From NCBI RefSeq assembly GCF_000820515.1, contig NZ_JXDG01000070.1, positions 1 through 64,000 of the forward strand: 64,000 nucleotides of DNA, written 5' to 3'. A model generated the notes under the pieces. That model was not told where the DNA came from. It did no database searches and saw only the letters and a program-made list of their open reading frames with translations. The position numbers and the translations under genes are program-made. Of the stretch, positions 17,485 to 26,869 are shown piece after piece (position 1 is the first letter of the stretch; each line of letters opens with the position of its first letter). This stretch comes from Pseudomonas batumici. Lineage in GTDB: Bacteria > Pseudomonadota > Gammaproteobacteria > Pseudomonadales > Pseudomonadaceae.

Positions 17485-19155
17485 TTAGCTATCCAGCGCC
17501 TTGTACTTCTCGCGCAGGTGGTTACGGATCCACACGGCCGACAGGTTCAACGTGGCGATCACCAGCACCAGCAGCAACGCGGTGGCGTATACCAGCGGAC
17601 GAGCGGCCTCGACGTTCGGGCTCTGGAAGCCGACGTCGTAGATGTGGAAGCCCAGGTGCATGATCTTCTGGTCCAGGTGCAGGTACGGGTAGTTGCCGTC
17701 CAACGGCAGCGACGGCGCCAGTTTCACCACACCCACCAGCATCAGCGGTGCCACTTCGCCGGCGGCGCGGGCCACGGCGAGGATCATGCCGGTCATCATG
17801 GCCGGGCTGGCCATCGGCAGGACGATCTTCCACAGCGTCTCGGCCTTGGTCGCGCCCAGGGCCAGCGAGCCTTCGCGCACGGTGCGGGGAATCCGCGCCA
17901 GGCCTTCCTCGGTCGCCACGATCACCACCGGCACCGCCAGTAGCGCCAGGGTCACGGAGGCCCAGAGCAGGCCCGGGGTACCGAAGGTCGGTGCCGGCAG
18001 GGCTTCGGGGAAGAACAGCCGGTCGATGGAGCCGCCCAGGACATAGACGAAGAAGCCCAGGCCGAACACCCCGTAGACGATCGCCGGGACACCGGCCAGG
18101 TTGTTCACCGCGATGCGGATGACCCGGGTCAGCGCGTTCTGCTTGGCGTATTCACGCAGGTAGACCGCCGCCAGCACGCCGAACGGGGTCACGAGCATCG
18201 CCATGATCAGGGTCATCATCACGGTACCGAAGATCGCCGGGAAGATCCCGCCTTCGGTGTTGGCTTCACGCGGATCGTCGCTGAGGAATTCCCAGGCCTT
18301 GCTGAAATAGAAACCCAGCTTGGTCAGCGTGCCCATGGCGTTCGGCTGGTAGGCGTGCACCACTTTGCCGATGCCGATTTCCACTTCCTTGCCGTTGGCA
18401 TCGCGGGCCGTCAGGCTGTCGCGGTTGAACTGGGTGTGCAGATCGCCCAGGCTGGCTTCGACTGCCTGGTAGCGGGCATTGAGCTCGGCGCGTTCGGCCG
18501 CCATGTCGGCTTGCGCGGTGGCGTCGAGGCGACCTTCCAGCTCCAGCTTGCGGCCGTGCAGGCGAATACGCTCGAGGCCGGCGTTGATGGCGCCGATATC
18601 GCGCTTCTCAAGCGTCTTGATCTGCGCCGCCAGGCCGCTCACGCGCTGGATACGGGCCTGCAGCTCGGGCCAGGCGGCTTCGCCTTCGGCGACCACCTTG
18701 CCGCTTTCCTTGACGTTGACCAGGGTGCCGTAGAAGTTGCCCCACTCGCGACGCTCGATGGTCATCAGTTCGGTCGGATAGGTCTGGCCCTGCAGCCACT
18801 CGCCGACGGTCCAGGTGAAGTCGTTGCCGTTCAGGTCGCGGTTACCGACCTTGATCAGTTCCCGGGTCATGAACTCGGGACCCGGCTCCGGTACCGGCAA
18901 GCCGGCCGTCTTCAGGCGCTCGCGCGGCACCTCCTCCTTCTGCACCACCTCGCCGACCACGACCTGGCTGGCCTGGCCCGGCACGTTGTACTGCGCATGC
19001 ACCAGGTCGGCCGGCCAGAAGTGGCCCAGGCCACGCACGGCAATCACGGCCAGCAGGCCGACAGTCATGATGACCGCGATGGATACCGCACCACCGCTGA
19101 TCCAGACGCCGGGGGCGCCGCTCTTGAACCAGCCATTCAGGGAGTTCTGTTTCAC
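17485..19155 (-). CDS. pstA: phosphate ABC transporter permease PstA
   Basis: Inner-membrane permease subunit of 556 residues, much longer than the roughly 300-residue enteric PstA. After the first membrane segment there is a large inserted region (about 45-285) containing a coiled-coil-like stretch (QTLEKRDIGAINAGLERI region), then the conserved permease core of about five segments with the coupling motif EGLARIPRTVREGSLALGATKAETLW. The long form is the usual one in pseudomonads. It begins 15 bp after the pstC stop. Confidence 0.95.
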   Translation of the reverse strand: MKQNSLNGWFKSGAPGVWISGGAVSIAVIMTVGLLAVIAVRGLGHFWPADLVHAQYNVPGQASQVVVGEVVQKEEVPRERLKTAGLPVPEPGPEFMTRELIKVGNRDLNGNDFTWTVGEWLQGQTYPTELMTIERREWGNFYGTLVNVKESGKVVAEGEAAWPELQARIQRVSGLAAQIKTLEKRDIGAINAGLERIRLHGRKLELEGRLDATAQADMAAERAELNARYQAVEASLGDLHTQFNRDSLTARDANGKEVEIGIGKVVHAYQPNAMGTLTKLGFYFSKAWEFLSDDPREANTEGGIFPAIFGTVMMTLIMAMLVTPFGVLAAVYLREYAKQNALTRVIRIAVNNLAGVPAIVYGVFGLGFFVYVLGGSIDRLFFPEALPAPTFGTPGLLWASVTLALLAVPVVIVATEEGLARIPRTVREGSLALGATKAETLWKIVLPMASPAMMTGMILAVARAAGEVAPLMLVGVVKLAPSLPLDGNYPYLHLDQKIMHLGFHIYDVGFQSPNVEAARPLVYATALLLVLVIATLNLSAVWIRNHLREKYKALDS

Positions 19156-19170
19156 AGACTTCTACCTTTC

Positions 19171-21456
19171 TTAAAGCGACGAGTATTTCTTGCGCAGACG
19201 CTGACGAATCAGTTCCGCGAGGGTGTTCATGATGAACGTGAACAGCAGCAGCACCAGCGCCGAGAGGAACAGCACGCGGTAGTGGCTACCGCCCACTTCC
19301 GACTCCGGCATCTCCACCGCCACGTTGGCCGCCAGGGTGCGCAGGCCTTCGAACAGGTTCAGCTCCATGACCGGGGTGTTACCGGTGGCCATCAGCACGA
19401 TCATGGTCTCGCCGACGGCACGCCCCATGCCGATCATCAGCGCCGAGAAGATGCCCGGGCTGGCGGTGAGGATCACCACCCGCGTCATGGTCTGCCATGG
19501 CGTGGCGCCCAGGGCCAGCGAGCCCAGGGTCAGGCCGCGTGGCACGCTGAACACGGCGTCTTCGGCGATCGAGTAGATGTTCGGGATCACCGCGAAGCCC
19601 ATGGCCAGGCCCACCACCAGGGCGTTGCGCTGGTCGTAGGTGATGCCCAGGTCGTGGGAGATCCACAAGCGCATGTCACCGCCGAAGAACCACGATTCCA
19701 GGTGCGGGCTCATGAACAGCGACAACCAGCCGACGAACAGGATCACCGGGATCAGGATCGCGCTTTCCCAGCCGTCCGGCACCCGCAGGCGCAGCGACTC
19801 GGGTAGGCGGCTCCAGGCGAAACCGGCCACCAGGATGCCGATCGGCACGAGCATCAGCAGGCTGAAGATCCCCGGCAGGTGTCCTTCGACATAGGGCGCC
19901 AGGAACAGGCCGGCGAAGAAGCCGAGGATCACCGTCGGCATCGCTTCCATCAATTCGATCACCGGCTTGACCTTGCGGCGCATGCCCGGAGCCATGAAGT
20001 AGGCGGTGTAGATGGCGGCGGCGACGGCCAGCGGAGCGGCCAGCAGCATGGCGTAGAACGCTGCCTTCAGGGTACCGAAGGTCAGCGGCGAGAGGCTCAG
20101 CTTGGGTTCGAAGTCGGTGTTGGCGGCGGTCGATTGCCAGACGTACTTGGGTTCGTCGTAGTTCTCGTACCAGACCTTGCTCCACAGCGCGCTCCAGGAC
20201 ACTTCCGGGTGCGGGTTGTCGAGGGTCAACGGCTGGATCTTGCCACCCTGCTCGACGATCACCCGGTTGGCCCGTGGCGACAGGCCGAACAGGCCCTGGC
20301 CGTCGACCACCTGGTTCACCAGCAGGGTCCGGTGCGCGGTGCTGTGGAACACGCCGAGCTTGCCGGAAGCATCCATGGCGACAAAGCCCTTGCGACGCTC
20401 TTCGGCGGTGATTTCCACGATAGGCGCGCTGCCCATCTGGAACCCGCGGATATTTTTCAGGCGCAGCTCGCCATCCGGATCGCGGGCCATGAACCATTGG
20501 GCCAGGCCACCGGTGGAGTCACCGATGATCAGCGAGATACCGCCCACCAGTTGCGTACTGGCGGTCACTTCGGTCGTGGCGCTGTCGAGCAGTTTATAGC
20601 GACCGTTCAGGCTCTTGTCCCGCAGGCTGAACACATCGGCCTGGGCCCGCCCGTTGATCACGTACAGCCATTGCTGGCGCGGATCGATATAGATCGCCTT
20701 CACCGGTTCGGTCATCTGCGGCAGCTCGATGCTTCTCTGCTCGCTGGTGACCTCGCCGGTCATCATGTTTTCTTCCTTGGTCAGCGCCAGCACGTGCAGC
20801 TGGGCACCGGTGGAACCCGCCACCACCAGGGTCGACTCGGCGGCGTTCAGGTTCACATGCTCAAGCGCACGACCCTGGTCATCGAGGCTGATCGGCGTGT
20901 CTCCGTAGGGATATTCGAGCGCCGGGGAAATGGTTTTCTTGCCGTCCGGGTACGTCACTTTATAGGTGTGACGGAACACCAGCGCCTGGCCGTTGGACAG
21001 GCCGACAATCACCAGCGGGATACCCGGCTGGTCCTTGCTGATGGCAGTGACCGTGGTACCGGCCGGAATCGGCAGGCTCACCCGCGACAGCTCGGTGGCG
21101 TCCTGGGCATTGAAGAACAGCACCTGGCCCTGGTCGGAAACCCGCATGCCCACCTGGTTCTGTTCTTCCAGGGAAATCATCAGGGGTTTGCCGGCGTCCT
21201 GGATCCAGGCGGGTGTAATGCTTTTCTCGGCGGTCAGCGAGGCGCCCTGGAACAGGGGCAGGACCACATAACCGAGAAAGAAGAAGATCAGCGTGATCGC
21301 ACCCAGAACGGCCAGGCCGCCAATGAACACATACCAACGGGTCAGGCGATCTTTCAGCGCGCGAATACGGCGCTTGCGTTGCAGCTCCGGCGTATTGAAA
21401 TCAATGCGCTCGGGGGGGGAAGTTGTAGTCATGGTGGAATTGGCCAGATCGTTCAT
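19171..21456 (-). CDS. pstC: phosphate ABC transporter permease PstC
   Basis: Permease partner of PstA, 761 residues, again far above the roughly 320-residue enteric protein. One membrane segment (about 35-60) is followed by a large beta-rich region of about 380 residues and then the permease core with VIELMEAMPTVILGFFAGL and AVFSVPRGLTLGSLALGATPWQT. Start ATG at 21456 (MNDLAN) is preferred to the GTG two codons earlier. A Pho box lies 23-40 bp upstream, so pstC-pstA-pstB-phoU has its own phosphate-controlled promoter in addition to that of pstS. Confidence 0.95.
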   Translation of the reverse strand: MNDLANSTMTTTSPPERIDFNTPELQRKRRIRALKDRLTRWYVFIGGLAVLGAITLIFFFLGYVVLPLFQGASLTAEKSITPAWIQDAGKPLMISLEEQNQVGMRVSDQGQVLFFNAQDATELSRVSLPIPAGTTVTAISKDQPGIPLVIVGLSNGQALVFRHTYKVTYPDGKKTISPALEYPYGDTPISLDDQGRALEHVNLNAAESTLVVAGSTGAQLHVLALTKEENMMTGEVTSEQRSIELPQMTEPVKAIYIDPRQQWLYVINGRAQADVFSLRDKSLNGRYKLLDSATTEVTASTQLVGGISLIIGDSTGGLAQWFMARDPDGELRLKNIRGFQMGSAPIVEITAEERRKGFVAMDASGKLGVFHSTAHRTLLVNQVVDGQGLFGLSPRANRVIVEQGGKIQPLTLDNPHPEVSWSALWSKVWYENYDEPKYVWQSTAANTDFEPKLSLSPLTFGTLKAAFYAMLLAAPLAVAAAIYTAYFMAPGMRRKVKPVIELMEAMPTVILGFFAGLFLAPYVEGHLPGIFSLLMLVPIGILVAGFAWSRLPESLRLRVPDGWESAILIPVILFVGWLSLFMSPHLESWFFGGDMRLWISHDLGITYDQRNALVVGLAMGFAVIPNIYSIAEDAVFSVPRGLTLGSLALGATPWQTMTRVVILTASPGIFSALMIGMGRAVGETMIVLMATGNTPVMELNLFEGLRTLAANVAVEMPESEVGGSHYRVLFLSALVLLLFTFIMNTLAELIRQRLRKKYSSL

Positions 21457-21478
21457 GCGCACACCCTAGCGATCCTGT

Positions 21479-21496
21479 ATGACAGAAAGATGACAA
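21479..21496 (-). promoter_or_regulatory. Pho box upstream of pstC
   Basis: On the minus strand TTGTCATCTTTCTGTCAT, two near-perfect PhoB half-sites (TTGTCAT and CTGTCAT) separated by four bases, immediately before the pstC start. Confidence 0.8.
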
Positions 21497-21553
21497 TGTA
21501 GTGACGCACTGAAGCCGCCGCCCAGCAAGGCTGGCAGCGGATTCGGAATGAGG

Positions 21554-21582
21554 GGCGCGGTCGATGGGGATCAAACCGCGCC
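21554..21582 (-). terminator. stem-loop after pstS
   Basis: Stem GGCGCGGT (21554-21561) and ACCGCGCC (21575-21582) in the gap between pstS and the pstC promoter. It has no T-tract; it may attenuate or stabilise the 3' end of the pstS message, leaving pstC to depend on its own Pho box. Confidence 0.45.
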
Positions 21583-21620
21583 TTGGTGTTGCTGGCGGGA
21601 CTGGCGTCCCGGCTGATGGC

Positions 21621-22619
21621 TTACTGCTTGGCGACGCCACCTTCGTTCAGACCCAGGTCAGCCAGTGCCTTGGCGGCAACCTTGGCTGGCAGTGGGATGT
21701 AGCCGTCCTTCACAACCACTTCCTGACCCTGCTTGGACAGGACCAGTTTCACGAACTCGGCTTCCAGCGGAGCCAGAGGCTTGCCCGGTGCCTTGTTGAC
21801 GTAGACGTAGAGGAAACGCGACAGCGGGTATTTGCCGTTCAGTGCGTTTTCTTCGCTGTCTTCGATGAAGTCGGTGCTGCCTTTCTTCGACAGGGCAACG
21901 GTTTTCACGCTGGCGGTCTTGTAGCCGATACCCGAGTAGCCGATACCGTTCAGCGAGGAGCTGATGGACTGCACGACGGAAGCCGAACCTGGCTGTTCGT
22001 TCACGTTAGGCTTGTAGTCGCCTTTGCACAGGGCTTCTTCCTTGAAGTAGCCGTAGGTGCCGGATACCGAGTTGCGGCCGAACAGTTGAACCGGCTTGTT
22101 GGCCAGGTCGCCGGTCACGCCCAGGTCAGCCCAGGTCTTGACTTCGGCCTTGGCGCCGCACAGACGAGTCGAAGAGAAGATCGCGTCGACTTGTTCCATG
22201 GTCAGGTGCTTGATCGGGTTGTCCTTGTGCACGAAGACGGCCAAGGCATCCACGGCGACCGGGATAGCGGTCGGCTTGTAGCCGTACTTCTGCTCGAAGG
22301 CAGCCAGTTCGGTGTCCTTCATCTTGCGGCTCATCGGGCCCAGGTTCGAAGTGCCTTCAGTCAGGGCGGGCGGCGCGGTAGCGGAACCGGCGGCCTGAAT
22401 CTGAATGTTCACGTTCGGGTATTCTTTCTTGTAACCCTCGGCCCACAGGGTCATGAGGTTAGCCAGGGTGTCGGAACCAACGCTGGACAGGTTGCCCGAT
22501 ACACCCGTGACTTTTGAATAAGACGGAATGGCCGGGTCCACACCAGCGGCGACCGCGTGGGCAGTTGCAACGCCAGCAGCGACAAAAGTCATTGCCGCCA
22601 TCAAACGCTTCAGTTTCAT
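21621..22619 (-). CDS. pstS: periplasmic phosphate-binding protein
   Basis: Secreted 332-residue binding protein of the Pst importer. Signal peptide (MKLKRLMAAMTFVAAGVATAHAVA, cleavage near residue 24), then motifs of the phosphate-binding site: GSDTLANLM, AGSATAPPALTEGTSNLGPMSR, and GRNSVSGTYGYFKE. The protein belongs to the larger Pseudomonas PstS class rather than the E. coli-like one. It heads the cluster and has a strong, extended Pho box about 70 bp upstream, consistent with very high induction on phosphate limitation. Confidence 0.97.
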   Translation of the reverse strand: MKLKRLMAAMTFVAAGVATAHAVAAGVDPAIPSYSKVTGVSGNLSSVGSDTLANLMTLWAEGYKKEYPNVNIQIQAAGSATAPPALTEGTSNLGPMSRKMKDTELAAFEQKYGYKPTAIPVAVDALAVFVHKDNPIKHLTMEQVDAIFSSTRLCGAKAEVKTWADLGVTGDLANKPVQLFGRNSVSGTYGYFKEEALCKGDYKPNVNEQPGSASVVQSISSSLNGIGYSGIGYKTASVKTVALSKKGSTDFIEDSEENALNGKYPLSRFLYVYVNKAPGKPLAPLEAEFVKLVLSKQGQEVVVKDGYIPLPAKVAAKALADLGLNEGGVAKQ

Positions 22620-22686
22620 GCCTTGCTCCTAGCAGAGAGGGTTTATCAGATCGGGGCCAAGTATCAGCAGGCCGGATGAACACTCT

Positions 22687-22715
22687 ATGACTGGTATATG
22701 ACAGTTAGATGAATG
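22687..22715 (-). promoter_or_regulatory. extended Pho box upstream of pstS
   Basis: Three half-sites with 4-base spacers on the minus strand: CATTCAT (degenerate, 22709-22715), CTGTCAT (22698-22704) and CAGTCAT (22687-22693). Extended arrays of this sort recruit more than one PhoB dimer. Confidence 0.8.
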
Positions 22716-22746
22716 GCCATCACCCGGAAAAAGGTCGGCCTTGAAC

Positions 22747-22768
22747 GAAAAAACGGGCGAAAGCCCGT
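22747..22768 (-). terminator. intrinsic terminator of the MFS gene
   Basis: Minus strand ACGGGC, TTTC loop, GCCCGT (22753-22768) followed by TTTTTTCG. A second stem, GCGGCGCCC / GGGCGCCGC at 22781-22804, lies just before it. They stop MFS transcription before the pstS promoter. Confidence 0.85.
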
Positions 22769-22871
22769 CTCTACTGGACGGCGGCGCCCTCACAGGGGCG
22801 CCGCACATGTCGACTTTGAAATAATTAGAAACCTTCTTCCTGCCGATAGACCCTGCTTCTACTGGCGAAGC

Positions 22872-24161
22872 TCAACGCCCCTTCGACCACAGATAACCGC
22901 CCACCAGCACGCCCATGCTGCAAATGATCGCCACATAATAGGCCGGGCCCATCGGGCTTTCCTTGAGCAGCAGGGTAACGACCATCGGGGTCAGGCCACC
23001 GAAGATCGCATAGGCCAGGTTGTAGGAGAACGACAGGCCACTGAAACGCACCACCGCCGGGAACGCCTTGACCATCACGTACGGCACCGCGCCGATGGTG
23101 CCGACGAACAGGCCACTCAGTGCGTACAGCGGGAACAGCCACTCGGGGTGAGTCGGCAGACTGCTGTAGAACACCCAGAAGGTCACCATCAACGCCAGGC
23201 TGCCGAGCACGAACACCCGCCCGGCGCCGAAGCGATCGGCCAGCGCCCCGGACAGGATGCAGCCCAAGGTCAGGCAGATGGTCGCCAGGCTGTTGGCTTC
23301 CAGCGACACGGTCGGGGCGAAGTGATAGGCCGTCTGCAGCACGGTCGGGGTCATCAGGATCACCACCACCACACCGGCGGAGAGCAGCCAGGTCAGCAGC
23401 ATCGAGACCAGGACCGCCCCCCGGTGATCACGCAACACCGCCCCCAGGGGCATGCCATCGGACAGCGCCTTGCGCAGCTGCAACTCGGCAAACACCGGGG
23501 TTTCGTGCAACCAGCGGCGCAGGTACACCGAAAACAGGCCGAACACGCCGCCCAGCAGGAACGGAATCCGCCAGGCGTAATCGGCCACTTCCAGCGGGCT
23601 ATAAAGGCTGTTGATCAGGGTGGCCACCAGCGAACCCAGCAGGATGCCGGCGGTCAGGCCCGAGGTCAGGGTGCCGCAGGCAAAGCCGATCCGGCGCTCC
23701 GGTACGTGTTCGGCGACGAACACCCAGGCGCCCGGCACCTCACCGCCGATGGCCGCGCCCTGGATCACCCGCATCAACAGCAGCAGGATCGGCGCCCAGA
23801 TGCCGATCTGCGCATAGGTCGGCAACAGGCCCATGATCAGGGTCGGTACCGCCATCAGGAAAATACTCAGGGTGAACATCTTCTTGCGACCCAGCAGGTC
23901 ACCGAAGTGCGCCATCACGATACCGCCCAGTGGCCGGGCCAGGTAGCCGGCGGCGAAAATCCCGAAGGTCTGCATCAGGCGCAGCCACTCGGGCATGTCC
24001 GCCGGAAAGAACAGCTTGCCGACCACAGCGGCAAAAAACACGAAAATGATAAAGTCGTAGAACTCCAGCGCACCGCCCAGGGCAGACAGCGATAAAGTCT
24101 TGTAGTCGTTGCGGGTCAGCGGGCGCGAAGGTTGCGCGATATGGGTGGTCGCGATGGTCAT
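22872..24161 (-). CDS. MFS transporter, metabolite:H+ symporter type
   Basis: 429-residue twelve-helix inner-membrane carrier of the metabolite:H+ symporter family. The signature GRKKMFTLSIFLMAVPT follows the loop HFGDLLGRKK, and RVIQGAAIGGEVPGAWVFVAEH is the conserved helix-5 region typical of ShiA/ProP/KgtP relatives. The substrate (a carboxylate or compatible solute) cannot be decided. The homologous position in P. aeruginosa (PA5370) also holds such a carrier beside pstS. Confidence 0.88.
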   Translation of the reverse strand: MTIATTHIAQPSRPLTRNDYKTLSLSALGGALEFYDFIIFVFFAAVVGKLFFPADMPEWLRLMQTFGIFAAGYLARPLGGIVMAHFGDLLGRKKMFTLSIFLMAVPTLIMGLLPTYAQIGIWAPILLLLMRVIQGAAIGGEVPGAWVFVAEHVPERRIGFACGTLTSGLTAGILLGSLVATLINSLYSPLEVADYAWRIPFLLGGVFGLFSVYLRRWLHETPVFAELQLRKALSDGMPLGAVLRDHRGAVLVSMLLTWLLSAGVVVVILMTPTVLQTAYHFAPTVSLEANSLATICLTLGCILSGALADRFGAGRVFVLGSLALMVTFWVFYSSLPTHPEWLFPLYALSGLFVGTIGAVPYVMVKAFPAVVRFSGLSFSYNLAYAIFGGLTPMVVTLLLKESPMGPAYYVAIICSMGVLVGGYLWSKGR

Positions 24162-24534
24162 GGGCTTCTCTTATTGGGCACGTCTATGAGCCACGCAAGG
24201 CTCGGCTCAGGCTGGGGGCAGGTCTGGCACCATAGCAAATTGTTCATAAAAGCACATGGATCGACGCATTCGTCGGCAAAAATGCGAACCGGGTGGTCGT
24301 CTCGCGGTCTATCGACCGATATACTCGTGCTCTGCGCCGGGTAAAACCTGCAGGCTAGAGGGGTATTGTGCGAAAACGCCGTTGGGGCCGAACCAGCCGC
24401 TTTCGCAGAGTTTCCCTTAGTGCGGCTTACGAGAAACGTAACGAACGTAGTATGTTCGGGTTGAATCGTTTTTCTTGAAGACGGCTATTCACCTGCAATA
24501 CCAACGTAGCGTTACGGGTCAGAGGCACCCCGGC
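24162..24534. other. 373-bp intergenic region between divergent genes
   Basis: Gap between the MFS gene (minus) and the thioesterase gene (plus). A TATACT hexamer at about 24318-24323 could be a -10 element toward the thioesterase, but no convincing -35 was found. No REP, no ORF with a good start and no clear RNA structure were seen. Confidence 0.4.
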
Positions 24535-24933
24535 ATGATCGAACTCGAACAAGAAGATCCTATCCCGCAAGGCGATCTCGCCCTGCAAATTACCGCGCTC
24601 CCGCGCGAAGCCAACGGCTTCGGCGATATCTATGGCGGCTGGCTGGTCAGCCAGATGGACCTGGCCGGCACGGCCATGGCCAGCAAGGTCGCCGGCGGCC
24701 GGGTGGCCACGGTGTCCATCGACCGCATGGCGTTCCTGGTCCCGGTCGCCGTGGGCGCGCAATTGTCCTTCTATACCCATACCGAGGAAATCGGCCGCAG
24801 CTCGATGCGGATGATGGTCGAGGTGTGGAGCGACGACCCGCTGACCAGCGAATGGCGCAAGGTCACCGAAGCGGCGTTCGTGTTCGTGGCCATCGACGGC
24901 AGCGGACGCACCCGCTCCGTGCCACGGCGCTGA
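24535..24933 (+). CDS. acyl-CoA thioesterase, YciA-like
   Basis: 132-residue single-hotdog protein predicted to hydrolyse acyl-CoA to free acid and CoA. The family motif GFGDIYGGWLVSQMDLAG contains the usual catalytic region, followed by GRVATVSIDRMAFLVPVAVG, close to E. coli YciA. The start at 24535 (MIELEQ) has GAGG nine bases upstream and fits the family length; the open frame runs 20 codons further upstream without support. Confidence 0.9.
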   Translation: MIELEQEDPIPQGDLALQITALPREANGFGDIYGGWLVSQMDLAGTAMASKVAGGRVATVSIDRMAFLVPVAVGAQLSFYTHTEEIGRSSMRMMVEVWSDDPLTSEWRKVTEAAFVFVAIDGSGRTRSVPRR

Positions 24934-24984
24934 TCCGGCCACCACTCCGCGGCTCGTTGCAACTCCCTGTCTTGCGAGAACACC

Positions 24985-25887
24985 ATGACCACGCCCTATG
25001 TTGAAACGGTAAAACTGGACGAACTGAACGGTTGGCGCATCCGCCACGGCCAGGCCGAGTTGCTGGTGGCGCAACAAGGCGCGCAGATCCTCAGTTACCA
25101 GTTGGCCGGGCAACCGCCGCTGATCTGGCTCAACAACGAGGCCGTGTTCAAGCAGGGCAAGGGCATTCGCGCCGGCGTGCCGGTGTGCTGGCCGTGGTTC
25201 GGCAACTTCTCGCGCAACCCGGATAACGTGCAGGCCATGCGCCAGGGCAGCGATGCCCCCACGGCCCACGGCCTGGTGCGGACGATGGACTGGTCGTTGC
25301 AGGGCATCGAGGCCGAAGGCGACTCGGTGAACGTGGCGTTCACCCTGCCACTGCCCGAAGGCGGCCTGCCGGGCTGGCCGCACAAGGTCGGCCTGACGTT
25401 GCGCATCCGCCTCGGCGAGACCTTGCAGATCGAGCTCAGCAGCGAAAACCTGGACGATCATCCGGTCAGCCTCAGCCAGGCACTGCACACCTACTTCGCT
25501 GTCAGCGATGTGCGCAATGTGCGGGTGGAAGGCGTGGAAGGCCTGACCTATATCGAAACGCTGGATGACTGGAAACCGCTGACGCAAGTCGGCAGCCTGG
25601 GGTTTGCTGGCGAAACCGATCGCATCTACCAGAATGCGCCGGCGCAGTTGAGCATTGTCGATCCGGACTGGCAGCGACGTATCCAGCTGACCAGCAGCGG
25701 CTCACGCACGGCGGTGATCTGGAATCCGTGGATAGAGCGGGCCAGCCAGTTCGCCGATATGGCGGATGATGGCTGGCAGCGGATGCTCTGCATCGAGACC
25801 GCGAACGTGCTGGATGACGTGGTGACGCTAGCGCCGGGGGCAAGTCATACACTGGGTGTGACCATCGGCAGCCAGCGCCTGGCGTAA
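24985..25887 (+). CDS. D-hexose-6-phosphate mutarotase, YeaD-like
   Basis: 300-residue aldose-1-epimerase-fold protein that probably interconverts the alpha and beta anomers of hexose 6-phosphates. Family hallmarks: GAQILSYQLAGQPPLIWLN, GIRAGVPVCWPWFG, APTAHGLVRTMDW (catalytic His region) and LSQALHTYFAVSDV (second His). It begins 51 bp after the thioesterase stop on the same strand and may share its promoter. Confidence 0.9.
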   Translation: MTTPYVETVKLDELNGWRIRHGQAELLVAQQGAQILSYQLAGQPPLIWLNNEAVFKQGKGIRAGVPVCWPWFGNFSRNPDNVQAMRQGSDAPTAHGLVRTMDWSLQGIEAEGDSVNVAFTLPLPEGGLPGWPHKVGLTLRIRLGETLQIELSSENLDDHPVSLSQALHTYFAVSDVRNVRVEGVEGLTYIETLDDWKPLTQVGSLGFAGETDRIYQNAPAQLSIVDPDWQRRIQLTSSGSRTAVIWNPWIERASQFADMADDGWQRMLCIETANVLDDVVTLAPGASHTLGVTIGSQRLA

Positions 25888-25898
25888 GGCCTGGCGCC

Positions 25899-26435
25899 TT
25901 ACAGGTCCGACTCCTTCACCACCCTGACCTTGCCCGCATCCAGCGCATACGCTGCGTCGGCCAGGTCATTGCTGACCTTTTCGATCTTCAACGTGCCGGT
26001 AACCCACAGCGGCGTATAGATATCATCCAGCTTCAGGCCCTTGGGATAGCGCACCAGCACCAGTTGATTGGGCGGCGGTGGCGGCACGTGGATGCAGGCG
26101 CCCGGGTACGGCACCAGGAAAAACAGCGTGCTGCGCCCCTTGGCATCGGTCTCCAGCGGCACCGGATAACCGCCGATGCGGATCTCCTTGCCGTCCATCG
26201 CCGGCACGGTCTTGGTGGAATACATCACCGCCGGCAGGCCCTTGCTCTGCTTCATGCCACCCTTGGCGGTAAACGTACCGTTGGCCTCGGGCGAGTTGTG
26301 GGTGATTTCCGGCATTTGCTCGAGGGCTTTCTGGTCCGACTTGGGCATGAGTTCCAGCCAGTCGGTTTCCGGCAGTTCACCGGCATGAACCAGGCCACTG
26401 CCCAAAAGAAGAAGTGTCAAAAGAAGGCGGCGCAT
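25899..26435 (-). CDS. DUF3299 secreted or lipoprotein-like protein
   Basis: 178 residues with a clear signal peptide (MRRLLLTLLLLGSGLVHA, cleavage before GELPETDW). The middle holds DUF3299-type motifs GYPVPLE and FFLVPYPGACIHVPPPPPNQLV; the PGACIH(V/T)PPPxxNQ string is diagnostic for this family of unknown function. The start is uncertain: ATG 26435 gives the neat signal peptide, while ATG 26471 has the better ribosome site (GGAGAGGG) and would add 12 residues. It is convergent with the mutarotase gene. Confidence 0.85.
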   Translation of the reverse strand: MRRLLLTLLLLGSGLVHAGELPETDWLELMPKSDQKALEQMPEITHNSPEANGTFTAKGGMKQSKGLPAVMYSTKTVPAMDGKEIRIGGYPVPLETDAKGRSTLFFLVPYPGACIHVPPPPPNQLVLVRYPKGLKLDDIYTPLWVTGTLKIEKVSNDLADAAYALDAGKVRVVKESDL

Positions 26436-26516
26436 GGAGGAAACTCGAAAACACAAAGGAATGTTACGCATTCTAGCCCTCTCCACCCTTGCGGCGGAGA
26501 GGGTTTGGTCACCTGA

Positions 26517-26762
26517 TCAGCTCTTCTTGATCAGGCCGTAGATCACCAGCAAAACAATTGCGCCAACAACCGCACCGATAAAACCGGCACTCTGGCCCGC
26601 GTGATAGATCCCCAGCGCCTGACCGCCGTAGGTCGCCGCCAACGAACCGCCGATACCCAGCAGGATGGTCATGATCCAACCCATGCTGTCGTCGCCCGGC
26701 TTGAGAAAACGTGCCACCAGGCCGACGATGAGGCCGATAAAAATTGTCCAGATAATGTGCAT
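26517..26762 (-). CDS. GlsB/YeaQ/YmgE family membrane protein
   Basis: 81-residue, very hydrophobic protein with three membrane segments and Gly-rich turns (GLIVGLVARFLKPGDD, ILLGIGGSLAATYGGQALG, FIGAVVGAIVLLVIYGLI). This is the transglycosylase-associated or stress-response small membrane protein family; molecular role unknown. It stands alone between the DUF3299 gene and purK. Confidence 0.9.
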   Translation of the reverse strand: MHIIWTIFIGLIVGLVARFLKPGDDSMGWIMTILLGIGGSLAATYGGQALGIYHAGQSAGFIGAVVGAIVLLVIYGLIKKS

Positions 26763-26869
26763 GGCGTTTCCTCTCGGTGAGTTTGCACAGTCAAAGCCTA
26801 GTCAGCCCTTTGACATCCTGCCATCAGAGGCTGGCGACAACCGTAGGTTCCCGCCGGCACTGACTATCT

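Noticed and set aside
24331..24480. Possible small RNA between the MFS and thioesterase genes
   Set aside because: Several short inverted segments are present but no stable hairpin with T-tract, so there is not enough to call an RNA gene.
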